NCBI RefSeq assembly: GCF_002736205.1
Contig: NZ_CP024091.1
Coordinates: forward strand, 4,585,555 to 4,649,554
DNA: 64,000 nucleotides
DNA from: Pedobacter ginsengisoli
Lineage (GTDB): Bacteria; Bacteroidota; Bacteroidia; Sphingobacteriales; Sphingobacteriaceae
Reading direction: 5' to 3'
Shown in pieces: positions 50,401-58,582 of this stretch. Position 1 is the stretch's first letter, and every line of letters begins with the position of its first letter. The notes under the pieces were generated by a model. It saw only the letters and a list, made by a program, of their open reading frames with translations, had not been told where the DNA came from and made no database searches. A program made the position numbers and the translations under genes.

Positions 50401-50703
50401 TTAAGCTTCTACGCTTACTTTTTTTGAATTGTTTTTTACTTTGTCAACAAACACTTTTGCAGGTTTGAAACTTGGCACAAAGTGCTCAGGGATAATAATT
50501 GCAGTGTTTTTAGAAATATTTCTCGCAGTTTTTTGCGCTCTCTTTTTTACAACAAAACTACCAAAACCTCTAACATATACATTCTCTCCTCCGATCATGC
50601 TGTTCTTGATCACTTTGAAAAATGCCTCAACGGTTTCTTGTACATCTACCTTTTCAATTCCTGTTTTTGTTGATATTTCTGAAATAATATCTGCCTTAGT
50701 CAT
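50401..50703 (-). CDS. HU-family DNA-binding protein lacking the intercalating proline
   Basis: 100 residues with the HU/IHF fold: MTKADIISEISTKTGI, a VYVRGFGSF core and the DNA-binding arm. The arm reads ARNISKNTAIIIP, so Ile63 stands where HU and IHF carry the proline (RNPxTG) that inserts into DNA. This form is thus expected to bend DNA less or differently. The first gene of the HU-TPR-small-protein unit; a TACTTTTG element is 53 bases upstream. Function as nucleoid protein is inferred. Confidence 0.9.
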   Translation of the reverse strand: MTKADIISEISTKTGIEKVDVQETVEAFFKVIKNSMIGGENVYVRGFGSFVVKKRAQKTARNISKNTAIIIPEHFVPSFKPAKVFVDKVKNNSKKVSVEA

Positions 50704-50756
50704 ATTCTATTATTTATTTATAGTGTATTATATACTTTATAAGTGATTTGGGGTTG

Positions 50757-50764
50757 CAAAAGTA
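50757..50764 (-). promoter_or_regulatory. -7 element (TACTTTTG) before the HU gene
   Basis: Exact TAnnTTTG on the minus strand, 53 bases before the ATG at 50703. Confidence 0.45.
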
Positions 50765-50861
50765 TTGCTTTTTAATGAGATAGGAAAATAAAAGATGATT
50801 TATTTGTTTCGGTTTGTATCAGAGAATTGCAAGTTTTGCCGAAAACAAATTAAGAACGCCG

Positions 50862-50869
50862 TATTTTTG
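50862..50869 (+). promoter_or_regulatory. -7 element (TATTTTTG), 5 bases before the mutY ATG
   Basis: Exact TAnnTTTG; TTTG at 50835-50838 is 23 bases upstream, slightly wide. ATG at 50875 follows after 5 bases, supporting that start over the GTG at 50869. Confidence 0.55.
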
Positions 50870-50874
50870 TGCCT

Positions 50875-51924
50875 ATGGCTTTTCAAACAGAAATAGTAAA
50901 ATGGTATTTAAACAATAAAAGAGACCTGCCCTGGCGAGGTACAAATGATGCTTATGTGATATGGCTTTCAGAAATTATATTGCAACAAACCAGAGTAGAG
51001 CAAGGATTGCCGTATTTTAACAGATTTTTAGAGAGCTACCCTACAATTACTGCTTTTGCAGCAGCTACTGAAACTCAAATACTTAAACTATGGCAGGGAT
51101 TAGGTTATTATTCGCGTGGCAGAAACATGCTATATACAGCCAAACAGATCCAGGAGCTGTACGATGGAAAATTTCCTACTAGCTATAGCGAACTGATTAA
51201 ATTAAAAGGTATTGGAGATTATACCGCCGCTGCCATTTCATCATTCTCATCTAATGAAATGAAGCCAGTGCTTGATGGTAATGTATTTCGAGTTCTGGCA
51301 AGATATTTTGGGATTGAAACACCTATAAACAGTACTTCAGGGAAAAAACAATTTATAGAGCTTGCCCAAAGTTTAATTCTAGGGCAGGAGCCGTCCGTAT
51401 ACAATCAGGCTATAATGGAATTTGGGGCACTTCAATGTAAGCCTAAATCTCCTTCCTGTGCAACCTGCCCAATTCAATCCGATTGTTTTGCCCGCAAAAA
51501 TGATCTGGTAAATGTCCTTCCTGTTAAGGAGAAAAAGCTTAAAAAACGCACCCGTTATTTCAACTATTTGGTGTGTGTTAACGGAGATGAGATTTTGGTA
51601 AATAAGCGAAACCCAGGAGATATATGGCAGGAATTATATGATTTTCCTCTAATAGAAACTGATGACAACTATCTGGAAGCGCAAGAGCAATTTCTGACTA
51701 TGCTAAAGAATAATTTTGGAAATACATGCACAGTTACTCCTTTAGAGCAAAAAAAACATTTATTAACCCACCAAACTATATATGTTCAATTTTTTGCTTT
51801 AGATAATTATATCATTAACTTTAATCAGAATGCAGAAATAAAATGGGTTTCGCTAAGCGAGTTGGACGAATTGCCACAGCCTAAAGTGATAACAAATTTT
51901 ATAAGCTCTTATTCAGTAAATTAG
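50875..51924 (+). CDS. mutY: A/G-specific adenine glycosylase
   Basis: 349 residues from the ATG at 50875; a GTG two codons earlier is inside the -7 element. The HhH-GPD fold is shown by LSEIILQQTRVEQG with the catalytic Glu, LKGIGDYTAAAISSF as the HhH, and VLDGNVFRVLAR with the catalytic Asp. The [4Fe-4S] loop is C-x6-C-x2-C-x5-C (CKPKSPSCATCPIQSDC). A C-terminal NUDIX-like domain for 8-oxoG recognition occupies about 225-345. It removes adenine paired with 8-oxoguanine. ssb follows after 14 bases. Confidence 0.97.
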   Translation: MAFQTEIVKWYLNNKRDLPWRGTNDAYVIWLSEIILQQTRVEQGLPYFNRFLESYPTITAFAAATETQILKLWQGLGYYSRGRNMLYTAKQIQELYDGKFPTSYSELIKLKGIGDYTAAAISSFSSNEMKPVLDGNVFRVLARYFGIETPINSTSGKKQFIELAQSLILGQEPSVYNQAIMEFGALQCKPKSPSCATCPIQSDCFARKNDLVNVLPVKEKKLKKRTRYFNYLVCVNGDEILVNKRNPGDIWQELYDFPLIETDDNYLEAQEQFLTMLKNNFGNTCTVTPLEQKKHLLTHQTIYVQFFALDNYIINFNQNAEIKWVSLSELDELPQPKVITNFISSYSVN

Positions 51925-51938
51925 AAAAATCAGAATTC

Positions 51939-52367
51939 ATGTCAGGTATTAACAAAGTTATTTTAGTAGGGCATTTAGGAAAAGATCCTGAAGTCAGACA
52001 TTTAGATGGTGGTGTAACAGTAGCAAGTTTCCCATTGGCAACATCAGAGACGTATAACAAAGATGGCAAAAGAATAGAGCAAACAGAGTGGCATAACATC
52101 GTTTTGTGGAGAGGTTTAGCAGAGGTAGCCTCAAAGTATTTGCAAAAGGGCAAGCTGGTGTATATTGAAGGTAAACTTCGGACCCGCTCTTTTGAAGATA
52201 AGGAGCGCGTAAAAAAGTATGTTACTGAAGTAGTTGCTGAGAACTTTACAATTCTGGGCCGAAAGAGCGATTTTGAACAGACCCCTTCTACTGGCGAGAA
52301 TAGTACGCCAAAAAGCGAATCAGATTATATAGATCCAAACGATACTTCGGGCGATTTGCCATTTTAA
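51939..52367 (+). CDS. ssb: single-stranded DNA-binding protein
   Basis: 142 residues. OB-fold with NKVILVGHLGKDPEVR, WHNIVLWRGLAE and KGKLVYIEGKLRTR, then a short linker and the acidic tip NDTSGDLPF used for partner binding. Slightly shorter linker than E. coli SSB (178 residues). It is cotranscribed with mutY. Binds single-stranded DNA as a tetramer in replication and repair. Confidence 0.97.
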   Translation: MSGINKVILVGHLGKDPEVRHLDGGVTVASFPLATSETYNKDGKRIEQTEWHNIVLWRGLAEVASKYLQKGKLVYIEGKLRTRSFEDKERVKKYVTEVVAENFTILGRKSDFEQTPSTGENSTPKSESDYIDPNDTSGDLPF

Positions 52368-52428
52368 ACCAATATACCCATCACATATTTAACCATTCTT
52401 AGAAATAAGCAATAGGGTTTAAAAAAAA

Positions 52429-52458
52429 TATCCTCCGAAAATTTAATTTCGGAGGATA
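52429..52458 (-). terminator. terminator after the DUF4270 gene
   Basis: TATCCTCCGAAA (52429-52440) pairs with TTTCGGAGGATA (52447-52458), followed by eight T on the minus strand. It also lies about 60 bases downstream of ssb. Confidence 0.9.
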
Positions 52459-52487
52459 TAAACACAATCGTGTATAAATAAGTTTTA

Positions 52488-53933
52488 CTAGTCTACCCTC
52501 ATATAATAGATATTTAGCTTAATACCTTTTTCGCCTGTAGCCGGAGTAGCAGTGTTTATGATTGATCTTGCCCCAGACGTTAATGAAGGGTAAAGATTGT
52601 ATTCGGTAAGTGAACTAGGGGCCAGGTAAGTTCCATAGTCTTTCGTTTTATTGTCAATTATAGCCTGCAGATAGCTGGTCACAGTAAAAATATATCTCTT
52701 GTTGGTCACGTCGTAAAACCCACCAAATGCGGCTTCAGAACCTGCATAAGTATCAAGCGGTTGTGGATTGGCTTGTGTAGGTCCATCTCCATCCGGAATG
52801 TTTGCTCTCTGACCAGCAATATCAAGCCTGTAAAGAGATAATCTCTGTGCAGCATTCCATGGAGATACGTCTGTTCCGCTCTTAAGGTTAACAACCAATT
52901 CTGCCCTGTTGATTACTATACGTGCATTTGCATTACCAGCTTTTACTTTTTCAATAAAAGCATTTAACCCAGGGAAAGAAATTTTGTTCCTTACTCCGGC
53001 AAGAGCCTGCAGATACGTAACATCAAATGATGCTGTAGGTGCATCTAACTGTGCTTTGATGGGTGTTCCTGTGTAATCATGCTTAACAGTTGCTGCAATA
53101 GGACCTGAAGTTGATGATATTGGGAAATTAACCGATACCGTATCTTTTTCGATAACACTGGTTCCAACCTGCTTCTTGTAATATATCTGAAGATTGGCAT
53201 CAGTTCCGCCAAAATTAATGAACATTATGCCACCAGGACCAGTTGATGCGGTTTTGTTTACACTAACCTGAAGGCCTTTAAAAATAGCTGAGAATTTAGT
53301 ATTGGTTGATCTTAAAGCTGAATCAACATTTAAAATATGTTCCTGAATAAATGCATTGCTAAGTTTTATTCTTAATTGCGGAGCAACCGTTTTAAGTGTA
53401 TCAGGTTTGCCATTTACTATATCAGTAATTTTAAAAGGAGTTTTTGGTTTTATCTTAGCTGTAAGTGAGCCTACCAATTCAGTTTCTACAGGCCATACTT
53501 TGTTGCTTAGAAATATCTTTTGTAAAGACAGGTCATCTTTAAGCTGATGCACATTCAGGCTATAAACCGAAGTAGTAGTATCACCATAAAACTGAGTTGA
53601 GTAAGGTAAAACAAGAATTGCCGAATCCACAGACGGGATGCCTCCAAAATTATAGCTGTTCGAAGGAAGGCTTACCGTCATAGAAAGGCTTGCTTCTGTA
53701 GTTCCAAAAGTAGCATCTCCGCTAATATAACCTAGAGGATGTCTTGCCAATCCAATTGATGCAGTAGCCGAATCAAGCACTGTCTTAGAATCAACAAGAA
53801 CGGTATTGTCTAAAACACCTTTAATAGGATTTTCTCCTTCGGGCGTAAGGCCAATAGTATTAGCATCTTTACAAGATGCAAAAAGAAAAAGACCTATCAA
53901 CAGGGTCAATAAGTCTAGTTTTATAAATTTCAT
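52488..53933 (-). CDS. DUF4270 lipoprotein
   Basis: 481 residues. Lipoprotein signal with cysteine in FASCKDANTIG (about residue 21), followed by KD, fitting export to the cell surface. The rest is a DUF4270 beta-rich region known only from Bacteroidetes, with motifs VLDNTVLVDSKTVLDSATA and SVDSAILVLPY. Function is unknown. It starts 18 bases after the stop of the GT5-like gene upstream, so they are linked; this pairing appears to be conserved in the phylum (from memory). Confidence 0.82.
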   Translation of the reverse strand: MKFIKLDLLTLLIGLFLFASCKDANTIGLTPEGENPIKGVLDNTVLVDSKTVLDSATASIGLARHPLGYISGDATFGTTEASLSMTVSLPSNSYNFGGIPSVDSAILVLPYSTQFYGDTTTSVYSLNVHQLKDDLSLQKIFLSNKVWPVETELVGSLTAKIKPKTPFKITDIVNGKPDTLKTVAPQLRIKLSNAFIQEHILNVDSALRSTNTKFSAIFKGLQVSVNKTASTGPGGIMFINFGGTDANLQIYYKKQVGTSVIEKDTVSVNFPISSTSGPIAATVKHDYTGTPIKAQLDAPTASFDVTYLQALAGVRNKISFPGLNAFIEKVKAGNANARIVINRAELVVNLKSGTDVSPWNAAQRLSLYRLDIAGQRANIPDGDGPTQANPQPLDTYAGSEAAFGGFYDVTNKRYIFTVTSYLQAIIDNKTKDYGTYLAPSSLTEYNLYPSLTSGARSIINTATPATGEKGIKLNIYYMRVD

Positions 53934-53951
53934 ATTTTAGAATACCTGAGT

Positions 53952-54782
53952 TTAAGCTATTGAAACCAATTCTTCATCCGAAATCTCCTCATATAATGAA
54001 TAGAAGTTTTCGAAATTTTCGGTTAAATTAAAAGCTAAAGTTGGCTTATTAGAATCTTTAACAAATTTTAACACATCACTATTGATGTTTTCATCAGCTA
54101 AAACTACCGCGTCAGAATAAGTTACAGCTCCAATATGCAGGGCACTGCAGTCTGCTTTTTCAAATACTTTGGTGTCCTCAACAGTCATTGAGTTCATTAC
54201 AGCTTTTTTATACAGATCAGCATTCATTTTTTCAGAGAAACAATCCTCATAAATTGAATACACTACTTTTGAATTTTTGAAAGTAGGATCGTTTTTATAG
54301 GTTGTTTTAATATATGCAGGTACTAAAGAAGTCATCCAGCCATGGCAATGAACAATATCCGGCGACCAGCCTAATTTTTTAACAGTTTCAAGGGCACCTT
54401 TACAGAAGAAAATTGTTCTTTCGTCGTTGTCGGCATAAAACTTGTCCTCCTTATCTCTAAATACATACTTGCGTTGGAAATAATCTTCATTATCCAGGAA
54501 GTAAACTTGCATTCTTGCTGCCGGAATTGAGGCAACTTTAATGATCAACGGGTTATCATTGTCATCAATAATGATATTCATACCTGAAAGACGGATAACC
54601 TCGTGTAATCTGTTCCTTCTTTCATTAATATTCCCAAACCTTGGCATTAAGATACGGATTTCAAATCCTTTATCTTGCATTGCCTGAGGTAACTGACGGG
54701 TAATTTCTGAAATCTTTGTGAGTTCAAGGAAAGGCGACATCTCGTGTGTAACAATCAGTAGCTTCGTTTTGGCCATCTCCAT
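53952..54782 (-). CDS. half-size glycogen synthase-like (GT5 N-terminal domain) protein
   Basis: 276 residues matching only the first Rossmann domain of GT5 synthases: the start (TKLLIVTHEMSPFLELTKIS), HCHGWMTSLVPAYI and VVYSIYEDCF. In GlgA the first loop has KxGGL for ADP-glucose binding; here it reads LTKISE. The C-terminal donor-binding domain (about 200 residues) is missing, with a normal stop. It is thus unlikely to be a normal glycogen synthase. A TATCTTTG element lies upstream. It is followed by DUF4270. Confidence 0.82.
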   Translation of the reverse strand: MEMAKTKLLIVTHEMSPFLELTKISEITRQLPQAMQDKGFEIRILMPRFGNINERRNRLHEVIRLSGMNIIIDDNDNPLIIKVASIPAARMQVYFLDNEDYFQRKYVFRDKEDKFYADNDERTIFFCKGALETVKKLGWSPDIVHCHGWMTSLVPAYIKTTYKNDPTFKNSKVVYSIYEDCFSEKMNADLYKKAVMNSMTVEDTKVFEKADCSALHIGAVTYSDAVVLADENINSDVLKFVKDSNKPTLAFNLTENFENFYSLYEEISDEELVSIA

Positions 54783-54826
54783 ATTCGTAAATAAAAATTT
54801 ATGTTAAAGAAAAGATTATCAAGGGG

Positions 54827-54857
54827 CAAAGATAAGGAAAATAATAACATTTATCAA
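54827..54857 (-). promoter_or_regulatory. promoter of the GT5-like gene
   Basis: Minus strand TTG (54855-54857), 20 bases, TATCTTTG (54827-54834): both elements fit. Leader of about 40 bases to the ATG at 54782. Confidence 0.6.
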
Positions 54858-54874
54858 TATAATACGCAAGATGT

Positions 54875-54905
54875 TTTGTTGGGAATGGATAAATAACCAA
54901 CTTTG
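54875..54905 (+). promoter_or_regulatory. panC promoter
   Basis: TTTG (54875-54878), 19 bases, CAACTTTG (54898-54905), one mismatch to TAnnTTTG. It is back-to-back with the GT5-like gene promoter. Confidence 0.55.
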
Positions 54906-54929
54906 CCCCCTGAAATTTTATAAGCAGGT

Positions 54930-55769
54930 TTGGAAGTACTAAATACTATTGCGGCGTTAAAGTCGTTGCTTGGTCCAATTAAATTGGCTAAGCAGAAAAT
55001 TGCTTTAGTGCCAACTATGGGTGCGTTGCATAAAGGCCATGTATCGTTAATAAAGATGGCTCAGCAGCAGGCAGATATAGTGGTTTGCAGCATATTTGTT
55101 AACCCAACTCAATTTACTGATCCAAAGGATCTGGAAAAATATCCACGGCCACTTGAGCATGATATGGCTATGCTTAAAGATGCCGGATGCGATGTGGTAT
55201 TTATGCCCTCTGTAAAGGAAATGTACCCAGCCGAAGAAAAATGGCACATAGACCTTGGCCCAGCAGAATTTCTTTTAGAAGGAGAGTTCAGAAAAGGCCA
55301 CTATCAGGGAGTTACCCAAATCGTAAAAAAACTATTTGATGCCATAAGTCCTGATGTTGCTTTCTTTGGGCAAAAAGACTACCAGCAGGTATTAATGATC
55401 CAGAATATGGTTGCTTACTTTAATCTTCCGGTTCAAATTATCTCCTGTCCGATTATTAGAGAAGACGATGGATTGGCCATGAGTTCAAGAAATATCCATC
55501 TTGATGCTACCGACAGAAAAAATGCGTTAGTATTAAGTAGAGCTCTTACTTATGTAAGCGAAAATTTTAAGAACAAAAGTATTCCTGAGCTTTTAGAAAA
55601 GGCAAAGCAATTAATTGAAGAAACCCCGGGAGTAGAGCTGGATTACTTTACAATTGCCGATGGCCAAACACTTTTGCCCGAAACAGATAAAAATGATCAG
55701 AATATTATAGCTCTTGTTGCTGCCAAAGTAGGGCAAACAAGGCTTATAGATAATATGATACTTAGCTGA
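54930..55769 (+). CDS. panC: pantothenate synthetase
   Basis: 279 residues with a TTG start at 54930 (MEVLNTIAALKSLL, the usual position). Motifs: VPTMGALHKGHVSL with HxGH, FVNPTQF, FGQKDYQQ and SSRNIHL for ATP. It joins pantoate and beta-alanine. Followed by panD after 45 bases. No internal ATG before the essential motif would work, so the TTG is right. Confidence 0.96.
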   Translation: MEVLNTIAALKSLLGPIKLAKQKIALVPTMGALHKGHVSLIKMAQQQADIVVCSIFVNPTQFTDPKDLEKYPRPLEHDMAMLKDAGCDVVFMPSVKEMYPAEEKWHIDLGPAEFLLEGEFRKGHYQGVTQIVKKLFDAISPDVAFFGQKDYQQVLMIQNMVAYFNLPVQIISCPIIREDDGLAMSSRNIHLDATDRKNALVLSRALTYVSENFKNKSIPELLEKAKQLIEETPGVELDYFTIADGQTLLPETDKNDQNIIALVAAKVGQTRLIDNMILS

Positions 55770-55802
55770 AAAACGGAAAACCATTCATTCACAAACTTTA
55801 TC

Positions 55803-55810
55803 TAACTTTG
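55803..55810 (+). promoter_or_regulatory. -7 element (TAACTTTG), 4 bases before the panD ATG
   Basis: Exact TAnnTTTG; ATG at 55815 follows after 4 bases, predicting a leaderless transcript from an internal promoter between panC and panD. Confidence 0.55.
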
Positions 55811-55814
55811 CATT

Positions 55815-56165
55815 ATGATTATCGAGATATTAAAATCGAAGATCCACCGTGTTAAAGTAACACAGGCAGAACTGAATTATGTTGGAAGTATTACCATTGA
55901 TGAAGATTTAATGGATGCTGCCCAAATTATTGCAAACGAGAAAGTACAGATCGTAAATAACAATAACGGCGAGCGTTTTGAAACCTATGTAATAAAAGGT
56001 GAAAGGGGAACAGGAACCGTTTGTTTAAATGGAGCTACAGCCCGTAAAGTTCAGGTTGGTGATATACTGATCATCATGTCTTACGGATCTTTACCTATAG
56101 AAGAAGCTAAAAAATATCACCCAATATTAGTTTTTCCTGATGATAATAACCATCTGCTGAAATAG
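55815..56165 (+). CDS. panD: aspartate 1-decarboxylase proenzyme
   Basis: 116 residues. The self-cleavage site is Gly24-Ser25 (NYVGSITID), the pyruvoyl group arising from the Ser. Thr/Tyr residues for the active site (GATARKV) are intact. It makes beta-alanine for PanC. Its ATG is 45 bases after the panC stop, with its own -7 element. A PanM-like activator is not seen. Confidence 0.97.
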   Translation: MIIEILKSKIHRVKVTQAELNYVGSITIDEDLMDAAQIIANEKVQIVNNNNGERFETYVIKGERGTGTVCLNGATARKVQVGDILIIMSYGSLPIEEAKKYHPILVFPDDNNHLLK

Positions 56166-56224
56166 GCTGTAATTACATTGTAAAAATAATACTATGCTGC
56201 CATAGTAATTTGGTTGAGAAATAC

Positions 56225-56232
56225 TAAATTTG
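56225..56232 (+). promoter_or_regulatory. -7 element (TAAATTTG) before the acyl-CoA dehydrogenase
   Basis: Exact TAnnTTTG, 30 bases before the ATG at 56263. It overlaps the alternative TTG start at 56230, ruling that out. Confidence 0.5.
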
Positions 56233-56262
56233 GCGGTAGGTATTTTTTTATTATATATAATT

Positions 56263-57402
56263 ATGCTATTTCAACTAAGTGAAGAACAATTGATGATTCA
56301 GCAGGCAGCAAGGGATTTTGCACAAAATGAACTTAAGCCAGGAGTTATTGAAAGAGATGAGCACCAAAAATTTCCGGCTGAGCAGGTAAAAAAGCTTGGT
56401 GAACTGGGTTTTTTAGGGATGATGGTTTCAGAAAAATACAGTGGCAGCGGTATGGATGCTATTTCATACGTGCTGGTGATGGAAGAGCTATCTAAAATAG
56501 ATGCATCAGCATCTGTAGTTGTTTCTGTAAACAATTCATTGGTGTGTTACGGTTTAGAAACGTACGGATCTGAATTTCAAAAAGAAAAGTATTTAAAACC
56601 CCTGGCATCCGGCGAAAAGATCGGAGCCTTTTGCCTTTCGGAACCCGAAGCCGGATCTGATGCCACTTCGCAACAAACTACTGCCGAAGATAAAGGCGAC
56701 TATTACCTTTTAAACGGAACCAAAAACTGGATTACCAACGGTGGTACAGCATCAACATATCTTGTAATTGCACAAACAAATAAAGCTTTAAAGCATAAAG
56801 GAATAAATGCATTTATTGTAGAGAAAGGTATGGAAGGTTTTACGGTTGGCCCAAAAGAAAACAAATTGGGCATCCGTGGTTCTGATACACATTCTCTAAT
56901 GTTTAACGACGTTAAAGTGCCAAAAGAGAATAGAATTGGTGAAGATGGGTTTGGATTTAAGTTTGCCATGAAAACGCTGGAGGGAGGCCGAATTGGCATT
57001 GCAGCACAGGCGCTTGGCATTGCATCCGGAGCATATGAGCTGGCGTTAAGCTACGCTAAACAACGTAAATCGTTTGGTAAGTCCATTGCAGAACATCAGG
57101 CAATAGCTTTTAAGCTTGCAGATATGGCCACCAGCATAGAAGCAGCAAGAATGTTGGTTTATAAAGCGGCATGGTTAAAAGACCGGGGGCAATCCTACAC
57201 GCTTGCCGGCTCAATGGCTAAGCTGTATGCTTCAAAAGTAGCCATGGATGTAACGGTAGAGGCTGTTCAGATACACGGCGGTTATGGATTCGTAAAAGAG
57301 TATCATGTTGAGCGATTGATGCGTGACGCTAAGATCACCCAGATTTACGAAGGAACTTCTGAAATTCAAAAAATGGTAATCTCCAGAGAGATTATCCGTT
57401 AA
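56263..57402 (+). CDS. acyl-CoA dehydrogenase, short/medium-chain type
   Basis: 379 residues from the ATG at 56263; a TTG at 56230 is inside the -7 promoter element and adds an unlikely N-terminus. FAD and substrate motifs: AFCLSEPEAGSDATS, the WITNGG loop, IRGSDTHSLMF and the catalytic Glu in IYEGTSEIQKMVISR (about 360). Closest to short-chain (butyryl-CoA) dehydrogenases. It transfers electrons to ETF. It stands alone. Confidence 0.95.
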   Translation: MLFQLSEEQLMIQQAARDFAQNELKPGVIERDEHQKFPAEQVKKLGELGFLGMMVSEKYSGSGMDAISYVLVMEELSKIDASASVVVSVNNSLVCYGLETYGSEFQKEKYLKPLASGEKIGAFCLSEPEAGSDATSQQTTAEDKGDYYLLNGTKNWITNGGTASTYLVIAQTNKALKHKGINAFIVEKGMEGFTVGPKENKLGIRGSDTHSLMFNDVKVPKENRIGEDGFGFKFAMKTLEGGRIGIAAQALGIASGAYELALSYAKQRKSFGKSIAEHQAIAFKLADMATSIEAARMLVYKAAWLKDRGQSYTLAGSMAKLYASKVAMDVTVEAVQIHGGYGFVKEYHVERLMRDAKITQIYEGTSEIQKMVISREIIR

Positions 57403-57416
57403 ATAATCGTAATTAT

Positions 57417-57424
57417 TATCTTTG
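57417..57424 (+). promoter_or_regulatory. -7 element (TATCTTTG) before the small membrane gene
   Basis: Exact TAnnTTTG, 39 bases before the ATG at 57464. Confidence 0.5.
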
Positions 57425-57463
57425 TTTTTATAAGCTTATCGTAGTTTATAAAAACAAAGAAAT

Positions 57464-57670
57464 ATGCCCGAAATTCTCCTTTTATGCGTTATGTTAATCC
57501 CGCAAATTGTGGCTGGGATACTTGCGAAAAGTATGGGCAGGAAGTTTTGGTTCTGGTTTCTTATCTCCTTCCTTATTCCTATCATTTCATTGATAGTACT
57601 GTTGTTTTTAGAAGATAAAAGTGAGCAAAGCGGATATGAACTAGCCGATCACGTAAAAGAAAAAAATTAA
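57464..57670 (+). CDS. small two-helix membrane protein
   Basis: 68 residues with two hydrophobic helices (about 4-20 and 28-49) joined by SMGRKF and an acidic C-terminus with LEDKSEQSG. I do not recognise a family. The pattern resembles short membrane-anchored proteins with PLDc_N-like helices. A MazG-like gene starts 27 bases later. Confidence 0.6.
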   Translation: MPEILLLCVMLIPQIVAGILAKSMGRKFWFWFLISFLIPIISLIVLLFLEDKSEQSGYELADHVKEKN

Positions 57671-57697
57671 AAAATTTTTATAAATCAATATTAAAGC

Positions 57698-58162
57698 ATG
57701 AAAGAGTCAAACTCATTGAATCAGGTAGCCGAATTTCACAGAACATTTAAGCACCCCATAGAGAATTCGCCAATTATTCCATCAAAACAAAGAAGTGACT
57801 TAAGGGTTTCGTTGCTGGTTGAAGAGGTGAAGGAATTGCAACAAGCAATTGAAGACAATAACCTTGTTGAAGTAGCAGATGCTTTATGCGATATACAGTA
57901 CGTTTTGGCCGGTGCTATTTTAGAGTTTGGACTAGCCCATAAATTTAAAGACCTTTTCGATGAAGTGCACCGTTCAAATATGAGTAAGGCATGTAAGTCG
58001 GAAGAAGAAGCCAACCAAACAATTGCTCATTACAAAGCTAAAGACGATAGTGATTCTTATTTCAAAGAAGAAGATTCGTTGTTTTTAGTATACAGAACCA
58101 AAGATAACAAGACTTTAAAATCTGTAAATTACTCTCCAGCCGATTTGGAGAGTATTCTTTAA
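57698..58162 (+). CDS. MazG-like nucleotide pyrophosphohydrolase
   Basis: 154 residues, all helical. The all-alpha NTP pyrophosphatase motif EExxE…ExxD is LLVEEVKELQQAIEDNN plus VEVADALCDIQ. FDEVHRSNMSKA follows. Fits the short PRA-PH/dCTPase-type MazG relatives that hydrolyse a nucleoside triphosphate to the monophosphate. The C-terminal 40 residues are not typical of MazG. It is probably cytoplasmic. Substrate unknown. Confidence 0.82.
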   Translation: MKESNSLNQVAEFHRTFKHPIENSPIIPSKQRSDLRVSLLVEEVKELQQAIEDNNLVEVADALCDIQYVLAGAILEFGLAHKFKDLFDEVHRSNMSKACKSEEEANQTIAHYKAKDDSDSYFKEEDSLFLVYRTKDNKTLKSVNYSPADLESIL

Positions 58163-58170
58163 AGCTATAT

Positions 58171-58212
58171 AACCCTTCCTGTCGAAACCTTTTAATTTCA
58201 ACAGGAAGGGTT
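58171..58212 (+). terminator. terminator between MazG-like and holin-like genes
   Basis: AACCCTTCCTGT (58171-58182) pairs perfectly with ACAGGAAGGGTT (58201-58212), with a few more pairs inside. It serves the convergent genes; T-runs are weak. Confidence 0.8.
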
Positions 58213-58216
58213 AATC

Positions 58217-58564
58217 TTAATCTTTATCAGAACCTGCAATAGCTCCAAACACAGCCTTAATTAAGGCAATTACAATTGCTAACAATGCTGCGGCCCAAAA
58301 ACCTGTAGTATTAAATCCGGCCATTAGGTAATCAACCAGTAAGATCATTAAAACGGTAATAATGAACGACATCAACCCTAAAGTAAGGAAGTTGATGGGG
58401 AAAGTAAACAAACGCAAAATAAATCCGATTGTTGAATTTGCGAGTGCAATTAATACGGCTGCAATAATTGCAGATCCATAACCATCTACTTGTACTCCCG
58501 GTACAATTTTGGCGCCCAGAAATACCGCAAGGCCCATTAATAAAATTTCTACAATTAGTTTCAT
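58217..58564 (-). CDS. phage holin family (superfamily IV, PF04020) membrane protein
   Basis: 115 residues with four membrane helices; FPINFLTLGLMSFIIT and ALANSTIGFILR are typical of the PF04020 family (YvlD). Despite its name it is chromosomal in most bacteria and no phage gene is near. Role unknown, probably envelope-related. Divergent from the lipoprotein gene at 58583. Confidence 0.88.
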   Translation of the reverse strand: MKLIVEILLMGLAVFLGAKIVPGVQVDGYGSAIIAAVLIALANSTIGFILRLFTFPINFLTLGLMSFIITVLMILLVDYLMAGFNTTGFWAAALLAIVIALIKAVFGAIAGSDKD

Positions 58565-58570
58565 AAAGCT

Positions 58571-58578
58571 TAATTTAG
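58571..58578 (+). promoter_or_regulatory. near -7 element (TAATTTAG), 4 bases before an ATG
   Basis: Same octamer and same 4-base spacing as before the fuconate dehydratase. It lies in an 18-base divergent spacer. Confidence 0.45.
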
Positions 58579-58582
58579 TGTT

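Noticed and set aside
58217..58564. Prophage remnant suggested by a phage holin family name
   Set aside because: PF04020 proteins are common chromosomal membrane proteins and no other phage gene is near.
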